Part shown: piece by piece, positions 8,473 through 17,432 of the stretch
Numbering within the stretch: the first letter of the stretch is position 1
Layout of the letters: each line of letters starts with the position of its first letter
Assembly (NCBI RefSeq): GCF_006546985.1
Contig: NZ_VATK01000011.1
Coordinates: 62,001-126,000, forward strand
Direction: 5' to 3'
Source: Bacillus sp. 03113
GTDB lineage: Bacteria; Bacillota; Bacilli; Bacillales; Cytobacillaceae
DNA: 64,000 nt
The notes under the pieces: generated by a model
The model's database searches: none
Told to the model about the DNA's origin: nothing
What the model saw: the letters and a program-made list of their open reading frames with translations, nothing else
Program-made: the position numbers and the translations under genes

Positions 8473-9537
8473 ATGTTATATTTAACTTTGATCTTATGTT
8501 TGTTGGCATCAATACTCCTTACACCTTTAGTGAAGCAGTTAGCCTTTAAAATAGGCGCAACAGATAAACCGAATCAACGAAAGGTTCATCAAAAAATTAT
8601 GCCACGTCTAGGTGGTTTAGCGATATATTTAAGCTTTCTCATTGGGATCCTAATTATACAACCAATTGAGGAAGTTCATCTCCCGATCGTGATTGGGAGT
8701 GCGATTATCATTTTAACTGGGATTGTGGATGATATCAAAGAGCTTTCCCCAAAAATAAAGCTGCTTGGTCAAATCGTTGCTGCTTTTATAGTGGTTGTAA
8801 TCGGTGGAATGAATGTTGAATTCATTAATTTACCGTTTGGTGGAAAAATCGACTTTGGGTTTTTAAGTATTCCGTTCACCATGATTTGGATTATTGGGAT
8901 TACGAACGCCATTAATTTAATTGATGGGCTTGATGGTTTAGCATCTGGTGTTTCAACGATAGCTTTATTTTCCATCGCTGGCATGGCTGCTTTATTTGGC
9001 AACCCATATGTTGTTGTGATAGCGCTAATTGTAGCATTTTCTACCTTAGGCTTTCTTGTATTCAACTTTCATCCAGCTAAAATATTTATGGGTGATTCTG
9101 GTGCGTTATTCCTTGGATATATCATTGCGGTCCTATCCATACTTGGTTTCAAAAACGTAACGTTTATTTCCTTGGTAATTCCAGTGATTATTTTGGGAGT
9201 GCCTATTTCCGACACATTCTTTGCCATCATTCGAAGAGTCGTGAATAAGCAATCAATATCAGCTCCTGATAAATCACATCTGCATCATTGCTTATTAAGA
9301 ATCGGATATTCTCATAAGCAAACCGTATTGCTTATTTATGCAATGAGTGCCATATTCTCATTAGCAGCGTTTATTTTCTCTTTATCAACCGTTTGGGGAT
9401 CTCTGATCATGCTGTTTTCCATGATCATAACGATTGAAATCTTTGTTGAAAAAATAGGATTAGTCAGAGAAGATTATAAACCATTGCTTAAGTTTTTAAA
9501 GATTCTTAAACCTGCTCATAATAGAAATAAAGCGTAA
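8473..9537 (+). CDS. tagO: Undecaprenyl-phosphate GlcNAc-1-phosphate transferase TagO
   Basis: This polytopic membrane enzyme transfers GlcNAc-1-phosphate from UDP-GlcNAc to undecaprenyl phosphate, starting wall teichoic acid and related wall polymers. The 354 residues contain about ten membrane segments and the cytoplasmic loops of the MraY/WecA family: NQRKVHQKIMPRLGGLAIY, GIVDDIKELSPKIKL, NAINLIDGLDGLASG, FMGDSGALFLGY and DKSHLHHCLLRIGYSHKQ. It starts at ATG 8473 behind GGAGGGG. Its place next to the rhamnose locus suggests that the polymers made there are also built on this lipid carrier (inference). Confidence 0.95.
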   Translation: MLYLTLILCLLASILLTPLVKQLAFKIGATDKPNQRKVHQKIMPRLGGLAIYLSFLIGILIIQPIEEVHLPIVIGSAIIILTGIVDDIKELSPKIKLLGQIVAAFIVVVIGGMNVEFINLPFGGKIDFGFLSIPFTMIWIIGITNAINLIDGLDGLASGVSTIALFSIAGMAALFGNPYVVVIALIVAFSTLGFLVFNFHPAKIFMGDSGALFLGYIIAVLSILGFKNVTFISLVIPVIILGVPISDTFFAIIRRVVNKQSISAPDKSHLHHCLLRIGYSHKQTVLLIYAMSAIFSLAAFIFSLSTVWGSLIMLFSMIITIEIFVEKIGLVREDYKPLLKFLKILKPAHNRNKA

Positions 9538-9544
9538 TAAAAGA

Positions 9545-9600
9545 AGGTGTTTCAGAACAGAGTGCCATGCACTTTGTCTTGAAACACCTTTTTATTTTAA
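9545..9600. terminator. Terminator shared by tagO and yvyE
   Basis: AGGTGTTTCA (9545-9554) pairs perfectly with TGAAACACCT (9580-9589) and is followed by a T-run. The two flanking genes converge here, so it may work in both directions. Confidence 0.85.
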
Positions 9601-9613
9601 TGCCGAGGAATTT

Positions 9614-10249
9614 CTAGTTTACTTCTTCTTCTAAGTATAGCTCTTCTCCTTCTGTTATTTCAGCACGTCCATTTGTGAGCTCGGTCATCCAATTGCTAAA
9701 ATGTTCGATTTGGCCTTCTTCTACAAATGTTTCAACTTCTACTAAATCCAGATAATGAATTTCCTTGAGCTGATAAACAGACGAACGGAGTTCATTCTCG
9801 ATTTTTCCTAGCCACGTATAGTCGATTTTTGTATGAATCACCTTCATCAGCTTTCTTTCTACTACACCAGCTGCTACAATGCCCTCAGAGGTCGCTTTGC
9901 TATACGCACGAATTAATCCACCTGCACCTAACTTAATTCCTCCAAAATATCTTGTAATAACGACAACGGTGTCCTTCAAATGTCTTTTCTTCAGTACTTC
10001 TAAAATCGGAACTCCAGCTGTCCCGCTCGGCTCCCCATCATCATTTGCTTTTTGAATTTGGTCATTTTCTCCTATTAAATAAGCTGAACAATTATGAGTA
10101 GCATTCCAATGCTTTTTTTTGATTGTTTGAATAAATTCTATTGCCTCTTCCTCTGTTTCTGCTCTTGAAACAAAGGCGATAAATCTCGATTTTTGTATGA
10201 CGATTTCATGTTCGCCATAGTCTTTTACTGTATAATAGCATGCTAACAT
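9614..10249 (-). CDS. yvyE: YigZ/IMPACT family protein YvyE
   Basis: This 211-residue protein belongs to the UPF0029/IMPACT family. It has the family signature SAYLIGENDQIQKANDDGEPSGTAGVPILEVL followed by VVITRYFGGIKLGAGGLIRAYSKA, each visible at about residues 57-120, and a second small ferredoxin-like domain at the C-terminus. Eukaryotic relatives modulate the GCN1/GCN2 translation stress pathway; the bacterial function is not established. ATG 10249 has AAAGGAG in front. It stands alone on the minus strand, converging on tagO, the same neighbourhood as in B. subtilis. Confidence 0.93.
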   Translation of the reverse strand: MLACYYTVKDYGEHEIVIQKSRFIAFVSRAETEEEAIEFIQTIKKKHWNATHNCSAYLIGENDQIQKANDDGEPSGTAGVPILEVLKKRHLKDTVVVITRYFGGIKLGAGGLIRAYSKATSEGIVAAGVVERKLMKVIHTKIDYTWLGKIENELRSSVYQLKEIHYLDLVEVETFVEEGQIEHFSNWMTELTNGRAEITEGEELYLEEEVN

Positions 10250-10789
10250 AGGATAACTCCTTTCTATTGCCCATGGCTTCTTTCTAAATCATATACTTTA
10301 TTTAGAAGCTTTTTGGCACTCATTTTCGAAAAATTCCATCTATTATAATAGGGGAATTATGCTATAATAAATAGAAATATTTTCCTTATATGTAATTATT
10401 AACAGAAAAAATATTCCATTAAATCCAATTATAGGATTGGTTTTTTAAAATTATTGACTAACAACTAAAATCTATTATAATTCGACAGGCATCTTCATTC
10501 AAATTATAAAGAGAATGTAATCAAACTTTAATATTGATGGATTTCTCTCATGTTATAATAAACATTATTCATCTAATTAAAGTATTCTAATATAATAACT
10601 GCCAATAAATGAGAATAACTTCGATTTATATATAATAGTTATTTAGACCTATAAGAGGAAGAATGTACTAAGTCTATTGATCGAATTTTGTTATTTTTTG
10701 AATAGTTTTCGTACATATTTTTTATTTTTCACGCTAAAATAGTGTCAGACACAGGAAGGGTTTTCATACCCTTTGGAGGAATATAATAC
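10250..10789. other. Gene-free AT-rich region upstream of degS
   Basis: No coding frame is convincing in these 540 bases. At least five TATAAT-like hexamers occur (near 10325, 10370, 10475, 10555 and 10630), so I cannot name the active promoter. Near the gene, the odd palindrome GTGTC-A-GACAC (10742-10752) and a small inverted repeat AAGGG/CCCTT precede the GGAGGA ribosome site of degS. Confidence 0.5.
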
Positions 10790-11935
10790 ATGGCGAAAAA
10801 GAAGTTAGATACGAAAACTTTAGATATGATCCTCGAAAAAATTGTAGACACGGTTGGAAATAGTAAAGATGAAATTTTTCAAATTGGAGAACAGTGTAGA
10901 CAGGACTATGAATCTTTGACTCAAGAACTGAAAGAAATTAAGGAAATGGTTGTACAGACGATTGAAGAGGGCGATCAACTTGATATTCTGGCTAGGACTT
11001 CAAGAAAGCGGTTATCAGAAGTCAGTAAGCATTTTAAAGCTTTCACAGAAACTGAGGTTCACGAAGCATACGAAAAAGCTCATCAATTACAAATAGATCT
11101 TTCGATCAAACGGGAAATAGAAAAGCAGCTTCGTAATCGAAGGGATGATATTGAAAGAAGATTGCTCGGTTTAACAGAAACGATTGAACGTGCCGATTCT
11201 CTTATCTCTCAAATATCCGTCATTTTGAAGTATTTAATGAGTGACTTGAGGATGGTAGGTGAAGTTCTTGAGGATGCAAAAATAAAGCAGGATTTTAGCT
11301 TGAAAATTATAGAGGCACAGGAAGAAGAACGAAAACGATTATCACGTGAAATCCATGATGGTCCTGCACAAATGATGGCAAATGTGATGATGCGCTCGGA
11401 TTTAATTGAGCGTATTTATAGAGAACAAGGAGCAGATGAAGCGATTAATGAAATAAGAAGCTTAAAGCAAATGGTTCGAAGCGCCTTGTATGAGGTTAGA
11501 CATATTATCTATGATTTAAGGCCAATGGCTCTTGATGATTTAGGTCTCGTGCCAACCCTCAAAAAATACTTAAAAACAACCGAAGAATATCATAATAAAA
11601 CAGAAATACATTTTATCAACATTGGAGAGGAAAGAAGGCTTCCTACAAAATATGAAGTAGCATTGTTCCGCCTCATTCAAGAGTCGGTACAAAATGCCTT
11701 GAAGCATGCATGCGCACAAATCATTACAGTGAAATTGGAGATTATAAAAGACAAGATTACTGTTGTTATTAAAGATAATGGAAAAGGGTTCGATGTAAAT
11801 AAAAAGAAATCAGAATCCTTCGGGATCATTGGGATGAAGGAGAGAGTAGAGCTTTTGGAAGGAAATCTTTCTATTGACTCAAAGCTTGGCACAGGTACTA
11901 CCGTTTTCATTAGTGTACCTTTAAGTCATTCGTAA
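10790..11935 (+). CDS. degS: Sensor histidine kinase DegS
   Basis: This is the soluble cytoplasmic kinase of the DegS-DegU two-component system, which controls degradative enzymes, motility and competence. The 381 residues have a long coiled-coil sensor part (about 1-170), then the HisKA_3 motif EERKRLSREIHDGPAQ with His189, and a C-terminal HATPase domain with VIKDNGKGFD and FGIIGMKERVELLEG. No membrane segment is present, as in the B. subtilis protein, where the phosphorylated histidine has the same number. It starts at ATG 10790 behind GGAGGA, about 130 bases before degU. Confidence 0.97.
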   Translation: MAKKKLDTKTLDMILEKIVDTVGNSKDEIFQIGEQCRQDYESLTQELKEIKEMVVQTIEEGDQLDILARTSRKRLSEVSKHFKAFTETEVHEAYEKAHQLQIDLSIKREIEKQLRNRRDDIERRLLGLTETIERADSLISQISVILKYLMSDLRMVGEVLEDAKIKQDFSLKIIEAQEEERKRLSREIHDGPAQMMANVMMRSDLIERIYREQGADEAINEIRSLKQMVRSALYEVRHIIYDLRPMALDDLGLVPTLKKYLKTTEEYHNKTEIHFINIGEERRLPTKYEVALFRLIQESVQNALKHACAQIITVKLEIIKDKITVVIKDNGKGFDVNKKKSESFGIIGMKERVELLEGNLSIDSKLGTGTTVFISVPLSHS

Positions 11936-12066
11936 GTGAATTGATATTAGAATTTTTAAGGCATCAGTTAGAAGTTTAAAGAATTATTTTTTAGTTTGTT
12001 TGGCTTTAAACTATTGAAGAATATGAATGCTTAAGTTTTTTTACTTGAGTGGGAGGGGTAAGAAAG

Positions 12067-12753
12067 TTGATTACGAAAATTGTTATTATTGATGATCATC
12101 AATTATTTAGAGAAGGGGTAAAACGCATTTTAGATTTTGAAAAATCGTTTGAGGTTGTTGCAGAAGGAGAGGACGGCACAGAAGTCGTCGATCTAGTGGA
12201 AAAATATAAGCCAAACGTTATTATCATGGATATTAATATGCCGACGATGAATGGAGTTGAGGCGACAAGACAGCTTATGCAAAAATACCCAGATTCAAAG
12301 GTCATCATTTTGTCCATTCATGATGATGAAAATTATGTCACTCATGCGCTTAAAACTGGAGCTAGCGGCTATCTTTTAAAGGAAATGGATGCAGATGCTC
12401 TAATTGAAGCAGTTAAGGTGGTAGCTGATGGTGGTTCTTACCTACATCCAAAGGTAACCCATAATCTTGTTAATGAGTATCGTCGTTTAGTTTCTGAAGA
12501 ATCACTAACTGAACATAGTTCCTTCCATCATGTAGAGATTAGAAGACCATTGCATTTATTAACTCGCAGAGAGTGTGAAGTCTTGCAGCTTTTGGCTGAT
12601 GGAAAAAGCAATCGCGGGATTGGCGAAGCTTTATTTATAAGTGAGAAAACTGTCAAAAACCATGTGAGCAATATCTTGCAAAAAATGAATGTCAATGACC
12701 GTACTCAAGCAGTTGTCGTTGCCATTAAAAATGGATGGGTAGAAGTTCGGTAG
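12067..12753 (+). CDS. degU: Response regulator DegU
   Basis: This NarL-type response regulator pairs with DegS. The receiver domain has [18 protein letters not shown] at the N-terminus and the phosphoacceptor Asp55 in IIMDINMP, and the C-terminal LuxR-type helix-turn-helix reads [20 protein letters not shown] and [16 protein letters not shown]. The start is TTG 12067, about nine bases after GGGAGGGG; an in-frame GTG at 12049 lies before that site and is unlikely. The resulting 228 residues match the known DegU length. It is followed 18 bases later by the DegV gene, the order known from B. subtilis. Confidence 0.97.
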   Translation: MITKIVIIDDHQLFREGVKRILDFEKSFEVVAEGEDGTEVVDLVEKYKPNVIIMDINMPTMNGVEATRQLMQKYPDSKVIILSIHDDENYVTHALKTGASGYLLKEMDADALIEAVKVVADGGSYLHPKVTHNLVNEYRRLVSEESLTEHSSFHHVEIRRPLHLLTRRECEVLQLLADGKSNRGIGEALFISEKTVKNHVSNILQKMNVNDRTQAVVVAIKNGWVEVR

Positions 12754-12771
12754 CTGAGAGGTGCTGAAAAC

Positions 12772-13614
12772 ATGAAAACCGCTATTGTGACTGATAGTAC
12801 TGCTTATATACCAGTACAGATAAGAGAACAATTTAATATACATATCATCCCTTTATCCGTTATTTTCGGCGATGAATCATTTAAGGAAGAAGTGGAGATT
12901 AGTTCAGCACAATTTTATCAAGATGTGAAGAATAAAGAGCTGCCAAAAACATCACAGCCTTCTACGGGAGATTTTATTGCCTTATATGAGGAGTTATCTA
13001 AAGAATATGATGCAGTTATTAGTATACATCTCTCGAGTGCAATAAGCGGTACTTTTCAAGGAGCTGTAACAGCTGGAAGCATGGTAGAGAACATAAAGGT
13101 ATACCCGTTTGATTCTGAAATCAGCTGCATGGTTCAAGGTTTTTTAGTCATTGAAGCAGCAGAACTAGCAAACGCTGGAAAGTCACCTGAAGAAATTATT
13201 CACCGTTTAGAAGAAATGAGGCAAACGAACGAAGCGTATTTTATGGTCGATGATTTATCTCATTTACAACGAGGGGGACGATTGTCAGGGGCTCAAGCGT
13301 TTATTGGGAGTCTGTTACAGGTGAAACCGCTGCTACGTTTTACGAATCAAACCATCGTTCCATTTGAAAAAATTCGTACGCGTAAAAAGGCGATGAGAAG
13401 AATCGTTGAATTACTAACGGAAGGCGTAAAAGACGGAAGCTCCTATAAAGCTACAATTATTCACGCCAATCGAGAGGAAGAAGCCGTCAATTGGAAAAAC
13501 GAGCTTGAATCTCAATTTTCCAACGTTGAATTCGACATAAGCTACTTTGGCCCAGTCATTGGAACTCATCTAGGAGAGGGCTCCATGGGAATTGGTTGGG
13601 TGAAAATAAAGTAA
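12772..13614 (+). CDS. degV: DegV family fatty-acid-binding protein (FakB-like)
   Basis: DegV proteins bind a fatty acid in a deep pocket and, as FakB, present it to the kinase FakA for phosphorylation. The 280-residue protein shows the family pattern: TAIVTDSTAYIP at the N-terminus, KTSQPSTGDF at about 61-70, SIHLSSAISGTFQGA at about 83-97, and the lid region DDLSHLQRGGRLSGAQAFIGSLLQVKPLL. It follows degU closely with GAGAGGTG as ribosome site. Whether it is a true FakB cannot be told because no fakA is in the window. Confidence 0.92.
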   Translation: MKTAIVTDSTAYIPVQIREQFNIHIIPLSVIFGDESFKEEVEISSAQFYQDVKNKELPKTSQPSTGDFIALYEELSKEYDAVISIHLSSAISGTFQGAVTAGSMVENIKVYPFDSEISCMVQGFLVIEAAELANAGKSPEEIIHRLEEMRQTNEAYFMVDDLSHLQRGGRLSGAQAFIGSLLQVKPLLRFTNQTIVPFEKIRTRKKAMRRIVELLTEGVKDGSSYKATIIHANREEEAVNWKNELESQFSNVEFDISYFGPVIGTHLGEGSMGIGWVKIK

Positions 13615-13629
13615 AGGTAAAACATGATT

Positions 13630-13665
13630 CCCTTTCAAATTTTGGAAGGGTTTTATTTTTTATTT
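13630..13665 (+). terminator. Terminator after degV
   Basis: CCCTTTCAA pairs with TTGGAAGGG (nine pairs, three-base loop, 13630-13650) and is followed by TTTTATTTTTTATTT. This closes the degS-degU-degV group. Confidence 0.85.
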
Positions 13666-13823
13666 GAAGATAGATATAAATTTTTGTAAGCGATTACTAT
13701 TAGCGTGTAGGCGTTTTCAACAAGACAACATGAATAATTCCCGTTTCAAATTGAAAATTTCACTAACCTTTCATGCAGGAAAAAGCTTTATAACAGAGAA
13801 TTAAGTAACAAAGAGGTGATCAT

Positions 13824-15347
13824 TTGAGATTTGCTAAAATAAAAGGAAAAATATGTCCAGAAGTACTTCTTCACGAATCTAACTACAGTCTCTCTACCAA
13901 TTCAATTCCTTCCCAACCGATTTCATCATTTTCCACTATTCCAGAAATTCCACTTCAATCAACGAACAACTTTAATTCAGAACTACAAAAAATGTTAACA
14001 GGAAGGCAGCTGTTATTAGAAGAGCTCCCTTTTTTGTTACAAGAAATTCATGAGCACTATGAAAAAGGGTACGTCTCATATCGAAAAGGGATCGAATTTA
14101 AAGGAAAGAAAATAAAATGTGTACGCTGTGGAAATGAGACTACACATTTATTTGCTCATTTTCCGTGTGCGAGGTGCAGAGAGTCAGCCTGTTTTTATTG
14201 TCGACACTGCATTATGATGGGAAGGGTGAGTGCATGTACGCCGCTTATTAGCTGGAATGGCCCGCCTCCGCGATTAGACCTTCCATCCTCTCCATTTGTT
14301 TGGGAAGGAACGCTGTCTGAAGGTCAAAGAACTGCTTCTAGCCGTGTTGTCGAAGCTGTTAATAACAATCAAGAATTGCTCGTTTGGGCGGTGTGCGGAG
14401 CTGGAAAAACTGAGGTGCTATTTAAAGGGATTGAATCAGCATTGCAGCAGCAGAAACGGGTTTGCCTTGCAACACCAAGAACGGATGTGGTGCTCGAGTT
14501 AACGCCGCGTCTGAAGGCGGCTTTTCCACATCTTCCAGTTGCTTCTCTTTATGGTGGAAGTGATGATCGACATTTATACGCTCCCCTCACGATTACGACG
14601 ACTCACCAACTTCTCCGTTTTTACAAAGCCTTTGATACGATTATCCTCGATGAAGTGGATGCATTCCCCTATTCAGTTGAAGAATCGTTGCAGCATGCCG
14701 TAAAGCAAGCAAGAAAACCTGTTTCATCACTCATATATTTAACGGCAACTCCGAATCAAAGGTGGCAAAAGGAATGCCGATCAGGTAAAAGAGCTTATGT
14801 CACCATTCCTGCACGCTTCCATCGCCATCCACTTCCTGTTCCAACTTTTACATGGTGTGGAAATTGGGAAAAAAAACTTCAAAAATCCAATCTTCCGTCA
14901 GCCATTTTGAAATGGGTAAGAAGCCACCTAAACGAGCAAAAACAAGCCCTCCTATTTCTCCCTAATATTGAATTAATGAATAAAGCCTTAACCGAGCTGA
15001 AGGCACTAGATCAAAAAATAGAAGCGGTTCATGCGGAAGATCCATTAAGAAAGGAAAAAGTGCAGCGGATGAGAAACAAAGAGACGCCAATTCTTTTAAC
15101 GACAACGATCCTGGAACGAGGGGTAACATTCCCAAATATTGATGTGGCCGTGTTTGGGGCGGAGGATGATATTTTTACCGAAAGTGCCCTTGTACAGATT
15201 GCTGGCAGAGTGGGACGAAGTCGAGAATTTCCTACTGGAAGCATTTTATTTTTTCATTATGGCAAAACAGAAGAGATGGTGAGAGCGAAAAACCAAATTA
15301 TACGGATGAATAACGAAGCCCGAAAGAAAGGAATGATTGATCATTAA
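13824..15347 (+). CDS. comFA: Late competence protein ComFA, DEAD-box ATPase
   Basis: ComFA is the membrane-associated ATPase thought to drive single-stranded DNA uptake during transformation. The 507 residues have a zinc-finger part with four CxxC pairs at about residues 90-126 (CVRCGNETTH, CARCRESACFYCRHC), a Walker A motif (VCGAGKTEVLF, about 190-200), the Walker B box LDEVDAF, TLTATP-like LTATPNQRW and the helicase C motif QIAGRVGRS. It begins with TTG 13824 behind AAGAGGTGAT. Unlike B. subtilis there is no comFB: the next gene is comFC, overlapping by 11 bases. Confidence 0.95.
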   Translation: MRFAKIKGKICPEVLLHESNYSLSTNSIPSQPISSFSTIPEIPLQSTNNFNSELQKMLTGRQLLLEELPFLLQEIHEHYEKGYVSYRKGIEFKGKKIKCVRCGNETTHLFAHFPCARCRESACFYCRHCIMMGRVSACTPLISWNGPPPRLDLPSSPFVWEGTLSEGQRTASSRVVEAVNNNQELLVWAVCGAGKTEVLFKGIESALQQQKRVCLATPRTDVVLELTPRLKAAFPHLPVASLYGGSDDRHLYAPLTITTTHQLLRFYKAFDTIILDEVDAFPYSVEESLQHAVKQARKPVSSLIYLTATPNQRWQKECRSGKRAYVTIPARFHRHPLPVPTFTWCGNWEKKLQKSNLPSAILKWVRSHLNEQKQALLFLPNIELMNKALTELKALDQKIEAVHAEDPLRKEKVQRMRNKETPILLTTTILERGVTFPNIDVAVFGAEDDIFTESALVQIAGRVGRSREFPTGSILFFHYGKTEEMVRAKNQIIRMNNEARKKGMIDH

Positions 15348-16044
15348 TTCAACCTGCTATCTTTGTCATAAGGAAATAATACCAAATGTGAGTTGGAGTA
15401 CGCTTTTTTCAAAAGAAAAGCCCGTTTATTTATGTGATAACTGCAGACATTCCTTTTCTTTCATTACAGGCGAGGTTTGCCAAAGCTGCCATCGTCCTTT
15501 GCAGCAGCTAAATCCAGCGTTTCAAAGCGAAGGGATTTGCCATGATTGTATTCGATGGGAGGAGCATCCCGTTTGGAAAGGTGTCCTTGACCAAAATATT
15601 TCTATTTTTGAATACAATGATTTTTTAAAAGAAGTCTTCGCCCGCTATAAATTTCGCGGTGATTATGTGCTCGCTTATGTATTTGCTGAATTTATTCAAA
15701 CGAAACTACAAAAATATCATTATCTTGTACCGATTCCGTTAAGCGAGGAACGATTGCAGGAGCGCGGCTTTAATCAAGCTGAAGCTTTGATCAGAGCGGC
15801 TGGATTCAAACCAACTATGCTACTTTCACGCCTGCATACTGAAAAGCAATCGAAGAAGTCACGGCATGAAAGAATCCATCTTTCAGCGGTTTTTTCATTT
15901 GCAGGAGAGCACCGTTTACAAGATAAAGATGTTTTGTTGATAGACGATATTTATACAACAGGCTCAACCGTGCGACATGCGGCAAAGGTCTTAAAGAATG
16001 CAGGCGCCCAGCACGTTTTTTCTTTGACGATTGGGAGAGGTTAG
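15337..16044 (+). CDS. comFC: ComF family phosphoribosyltransferase-like protein ComFC
   Basis: This 235-residue protein is needed for DNA uptake and belongs to the ComF/GntX family. It has an N-terminal zinc ribbon (CYLCHK at 7-12, then CDNCRH, CQSCHR, CHDC) and a C-terminal phosphoribosyltransferase domain with the PRPP loop VLLIDDIYTTGST at about residues 200-213. The start TTG 15337 overlaps the comFA end by 11 bases and has AAAGGA just upstream, which points to translational coupling with comFA. Confidence 0.92.
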   Translation: MIINSTCYLCHKEIIPNVSWSTLFSKEKPVYLCDNCRHSFSFITGEVCQSCHRPLQQLNPAFQSEGICHDCIRWEEHPVWKGVLDQNISIFEYNDFLKEVFARYKFRGDYVLAYVFAEFIQTKLQKYHYLVPIPLSEERLQERGFNQAEALIRAAGFKPTMLLSRLHTEKQSKKSRHERIHLSAVFSFAGEHRLQDKDVLLIDDIYTTGSTVRHAAKVLKNAGAQHVFSLTIGRG

Positions 16045-16130
16045 TGATAATGACATGGAAATAATCATTTCTTTTGACCTATTAGGTGTATATAATAGTA
16101 GGAAAATAGTCCTTTAGGAGAGAAGAAGAG

Positions 16131-16553
16131 ATGGGAGAACTTGCAAATTGCCTAAAATGTGGTGTGGTGTTTGTACGCAATCAATTACGAAACGTATGTC
16201 CAAATTGTTGGAAAGAGGAAGAACAAGCATACGATGAGGTTTATCAATATATTAGAAAGCGTGAAAACAGAACGGCAACGATGGAGCAGGTAGTGGAAGC
16301 TACAGGTGTAAATGAGGAATTAATCTTTAAGTTTATTAGATCTGGAAGATTATTATTAGCGCATTTTCCAAACCTAGGTTATCCATGTGAAAAATGTGGA
16401 ACCATGATTCGTGAAGGTAAGTTGTGCGTGACATGTGCAAAGGAGTTAAAGAATGATCTAGCTAATTTATACGAAGAAGAAAAAAGGAAAAAAGAATTAA
16501 GCAATCGATCAAAGGCAAAAACCTATTTGACAATGGAACGGAAAAATTCATAA
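16131..16553 (+). CDS. yvyF: Flagellar operon protein YvyF
   Basis: This 140-residue protein of the TIGR03826 family has two zinc-ribbon-like pairs (CLKC/CPNC near the N-terminus; CEKC/CVTC at about 84-106) and between them a short helical stretch, DEVYQYIRKRENRTATMEQV. It is found between comFC and flgM across Bacillus. Its molecular role is not well established. It starts at ATG 16131 behind AGGAGAG and is followed by the SigD promoter of flgM. Confidence 0.92.
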   Translation: MGELANCLKCGVVFVRNQLRNVCPNCWKEEEQAYDEVYQYIRKRENRTATMEQVVEATGVNEELIFKFIRSGRLLLAHFPNLGYPCEKCGTMIREGKLCVTCAKELKNDLANLYEEEKRKKELSNRSKAKTYLTMERKNS

Positions 16554-16570
16554 AAATTCTTTTTTTCATT

Positions 16571-16596
16571 CAAAAAATGATCTTTCTATCCGATAA
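16571..16596 (+). promoter_or_regulatory. SigD promoter of the flgM operon
   Basis: CAAA (16571-16574), 14 bases, then TCCGATAA (16589-16596), against the SigD consensus TAAA-N15-GCCGATAT. It lies 50 bases before flgM, where B. subtilis also has a SigD promoter. Confidence 0.65.
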
Positions 16597-16645
16597 TAAG
16601 AATATAGAATGGTTCTTGAACGGTGATGGAAGTGAGGAATACTAA

Positions 16646-16918
16646 ATGAAAATCAATAATTTCGGTCCTTCAGGGATGAATCCATACCAAAAGCAGCTTA
16701 GAAAACAAGCGCTTGAAGGCAGTCCTTCTGGAAAAAAAGGAACTGACAAAGTAGAAATTTCAACAACGGCAAAAGAAATGCAGCATGAATCTACATTTGC
16801 TCTTAAACGCCAAGAAAAAGTGGAAGCATTAAAGCATCAAGTGGAAAAAGGAACATACAAGATGGATCCATATAAAGTGGCCCAAAGTATGTATCGCTTT
16901 TATTCTTCTAAACATTAA
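16646..16918 (+). CDS. flgM: Anti-sigma-D factor FlgM
   Basis: FlgM binds and inhibits the flagellar sigma factor SigD until the hook is finished and FlgM is exported or neutralised. The 90-residue protein begins MKINNFGPSGMNPYQKQ, a typical Bacillus FlgM N-terminus, has DKVEISTTAKEMQ in the middle, and ends with the sigma-binding helices VEALKHQVEKGTYKMDPYKVAQSMYRF. ATG 16646 follows GTGAGG. It heads the flgM-flgN-flgK-flgL operon. Confidence 0.95.
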   Translation: MKINNFGPSGMNPYQKQLRKQALEGSPSGKKGTDKVEISTTAKEMQHESTFALKRQEKVEALKHQVEKGTYKMDPYKVAQSMYRFYSSKH

Positions 16919-16932
16919 AAAGGAGGGATCGT

Positions 16933-17418
16933 TTGTCTATGACTGCTGAAAAATTAATTCATACATTGGAAAAGCTGTTAAAGCTTCATCAAAGCCTTCT
17001 TGAACTTTCCATCAAAAAAACAGAATGGATTAAGCAGGGAGACATCGATTCCCTCAAACAAATCATGAAGGATGAGCAAGTGCATATTGCAGCCATTCAA
17101 AAATTGGAACAAGTACGGATGGATGAAACGAATAAGCTTTGTCCTGCTCTGGATAGGCCTTCTGTTCAGGATTGCTTATCAGAACTAGCAGAAAACGAGC
17201 AAACTCGGATGAAAAATGCAACCTCTCAATTAACAGATGTTGTTTTTAAAATAAAAGATCAAAATACACTCAATCAACAATTGCTCCATCAATCGATGCA
17301 ATTTATTCATTTTTCTTTGAGCTTATTTCAGCCAGTAAAAGAAAATTTTAATTACGAACGGACAGCACAAAAAACACCAATTAAAAGCGGATCAAGCCTT
17401 TTTAACTCAAAGGCGTAG
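16933..17418 (+). CDS. flgN: Flagellar chaperone FlgN (YvyG)
   Basis: FlgN is a cytoplasmic export chaperone for the hook-filament junction proteins FlgK and FlgL. The 161 residues are almost wholly helical: a long coiled coil (LIHTLEKLLKLHQSLLELS through VVFKIKDQNTLNQQLL), then a short tail NYERTAQKTPIK and SSLFNSKA. The tail resembles that of B. subtilis YvyG. TTG 16933 lies about six bases after GGAGGG; ATG 16939 is possible. The gene sits between flgM and its client flgK, as expected. Confidence 0.9.
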   Translation: MSMTAEKLIHTLEKLLKLHQSLLELSIKKTEWIKQGDIDSLKQIMKDEQVHIAAIQKLEQVRMDETNKLCPALDRPSVQDCLSELAENEQTRMKNATSQLTDVVFKIKDQNTLNQQLLHQSMQFIHFSLSLFQPVKENFNYERTAQKTPIKSGSSLFNSKA

Positions 17419-17432
17419 AACGGAGGGACAAA

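Noticed and set aside
16074-16096. SigA promoter before yvyF (TTGACC and TATAAT)
   Set aside because: The two hexamers are only 11 bases apart, too close for a normal promoter.
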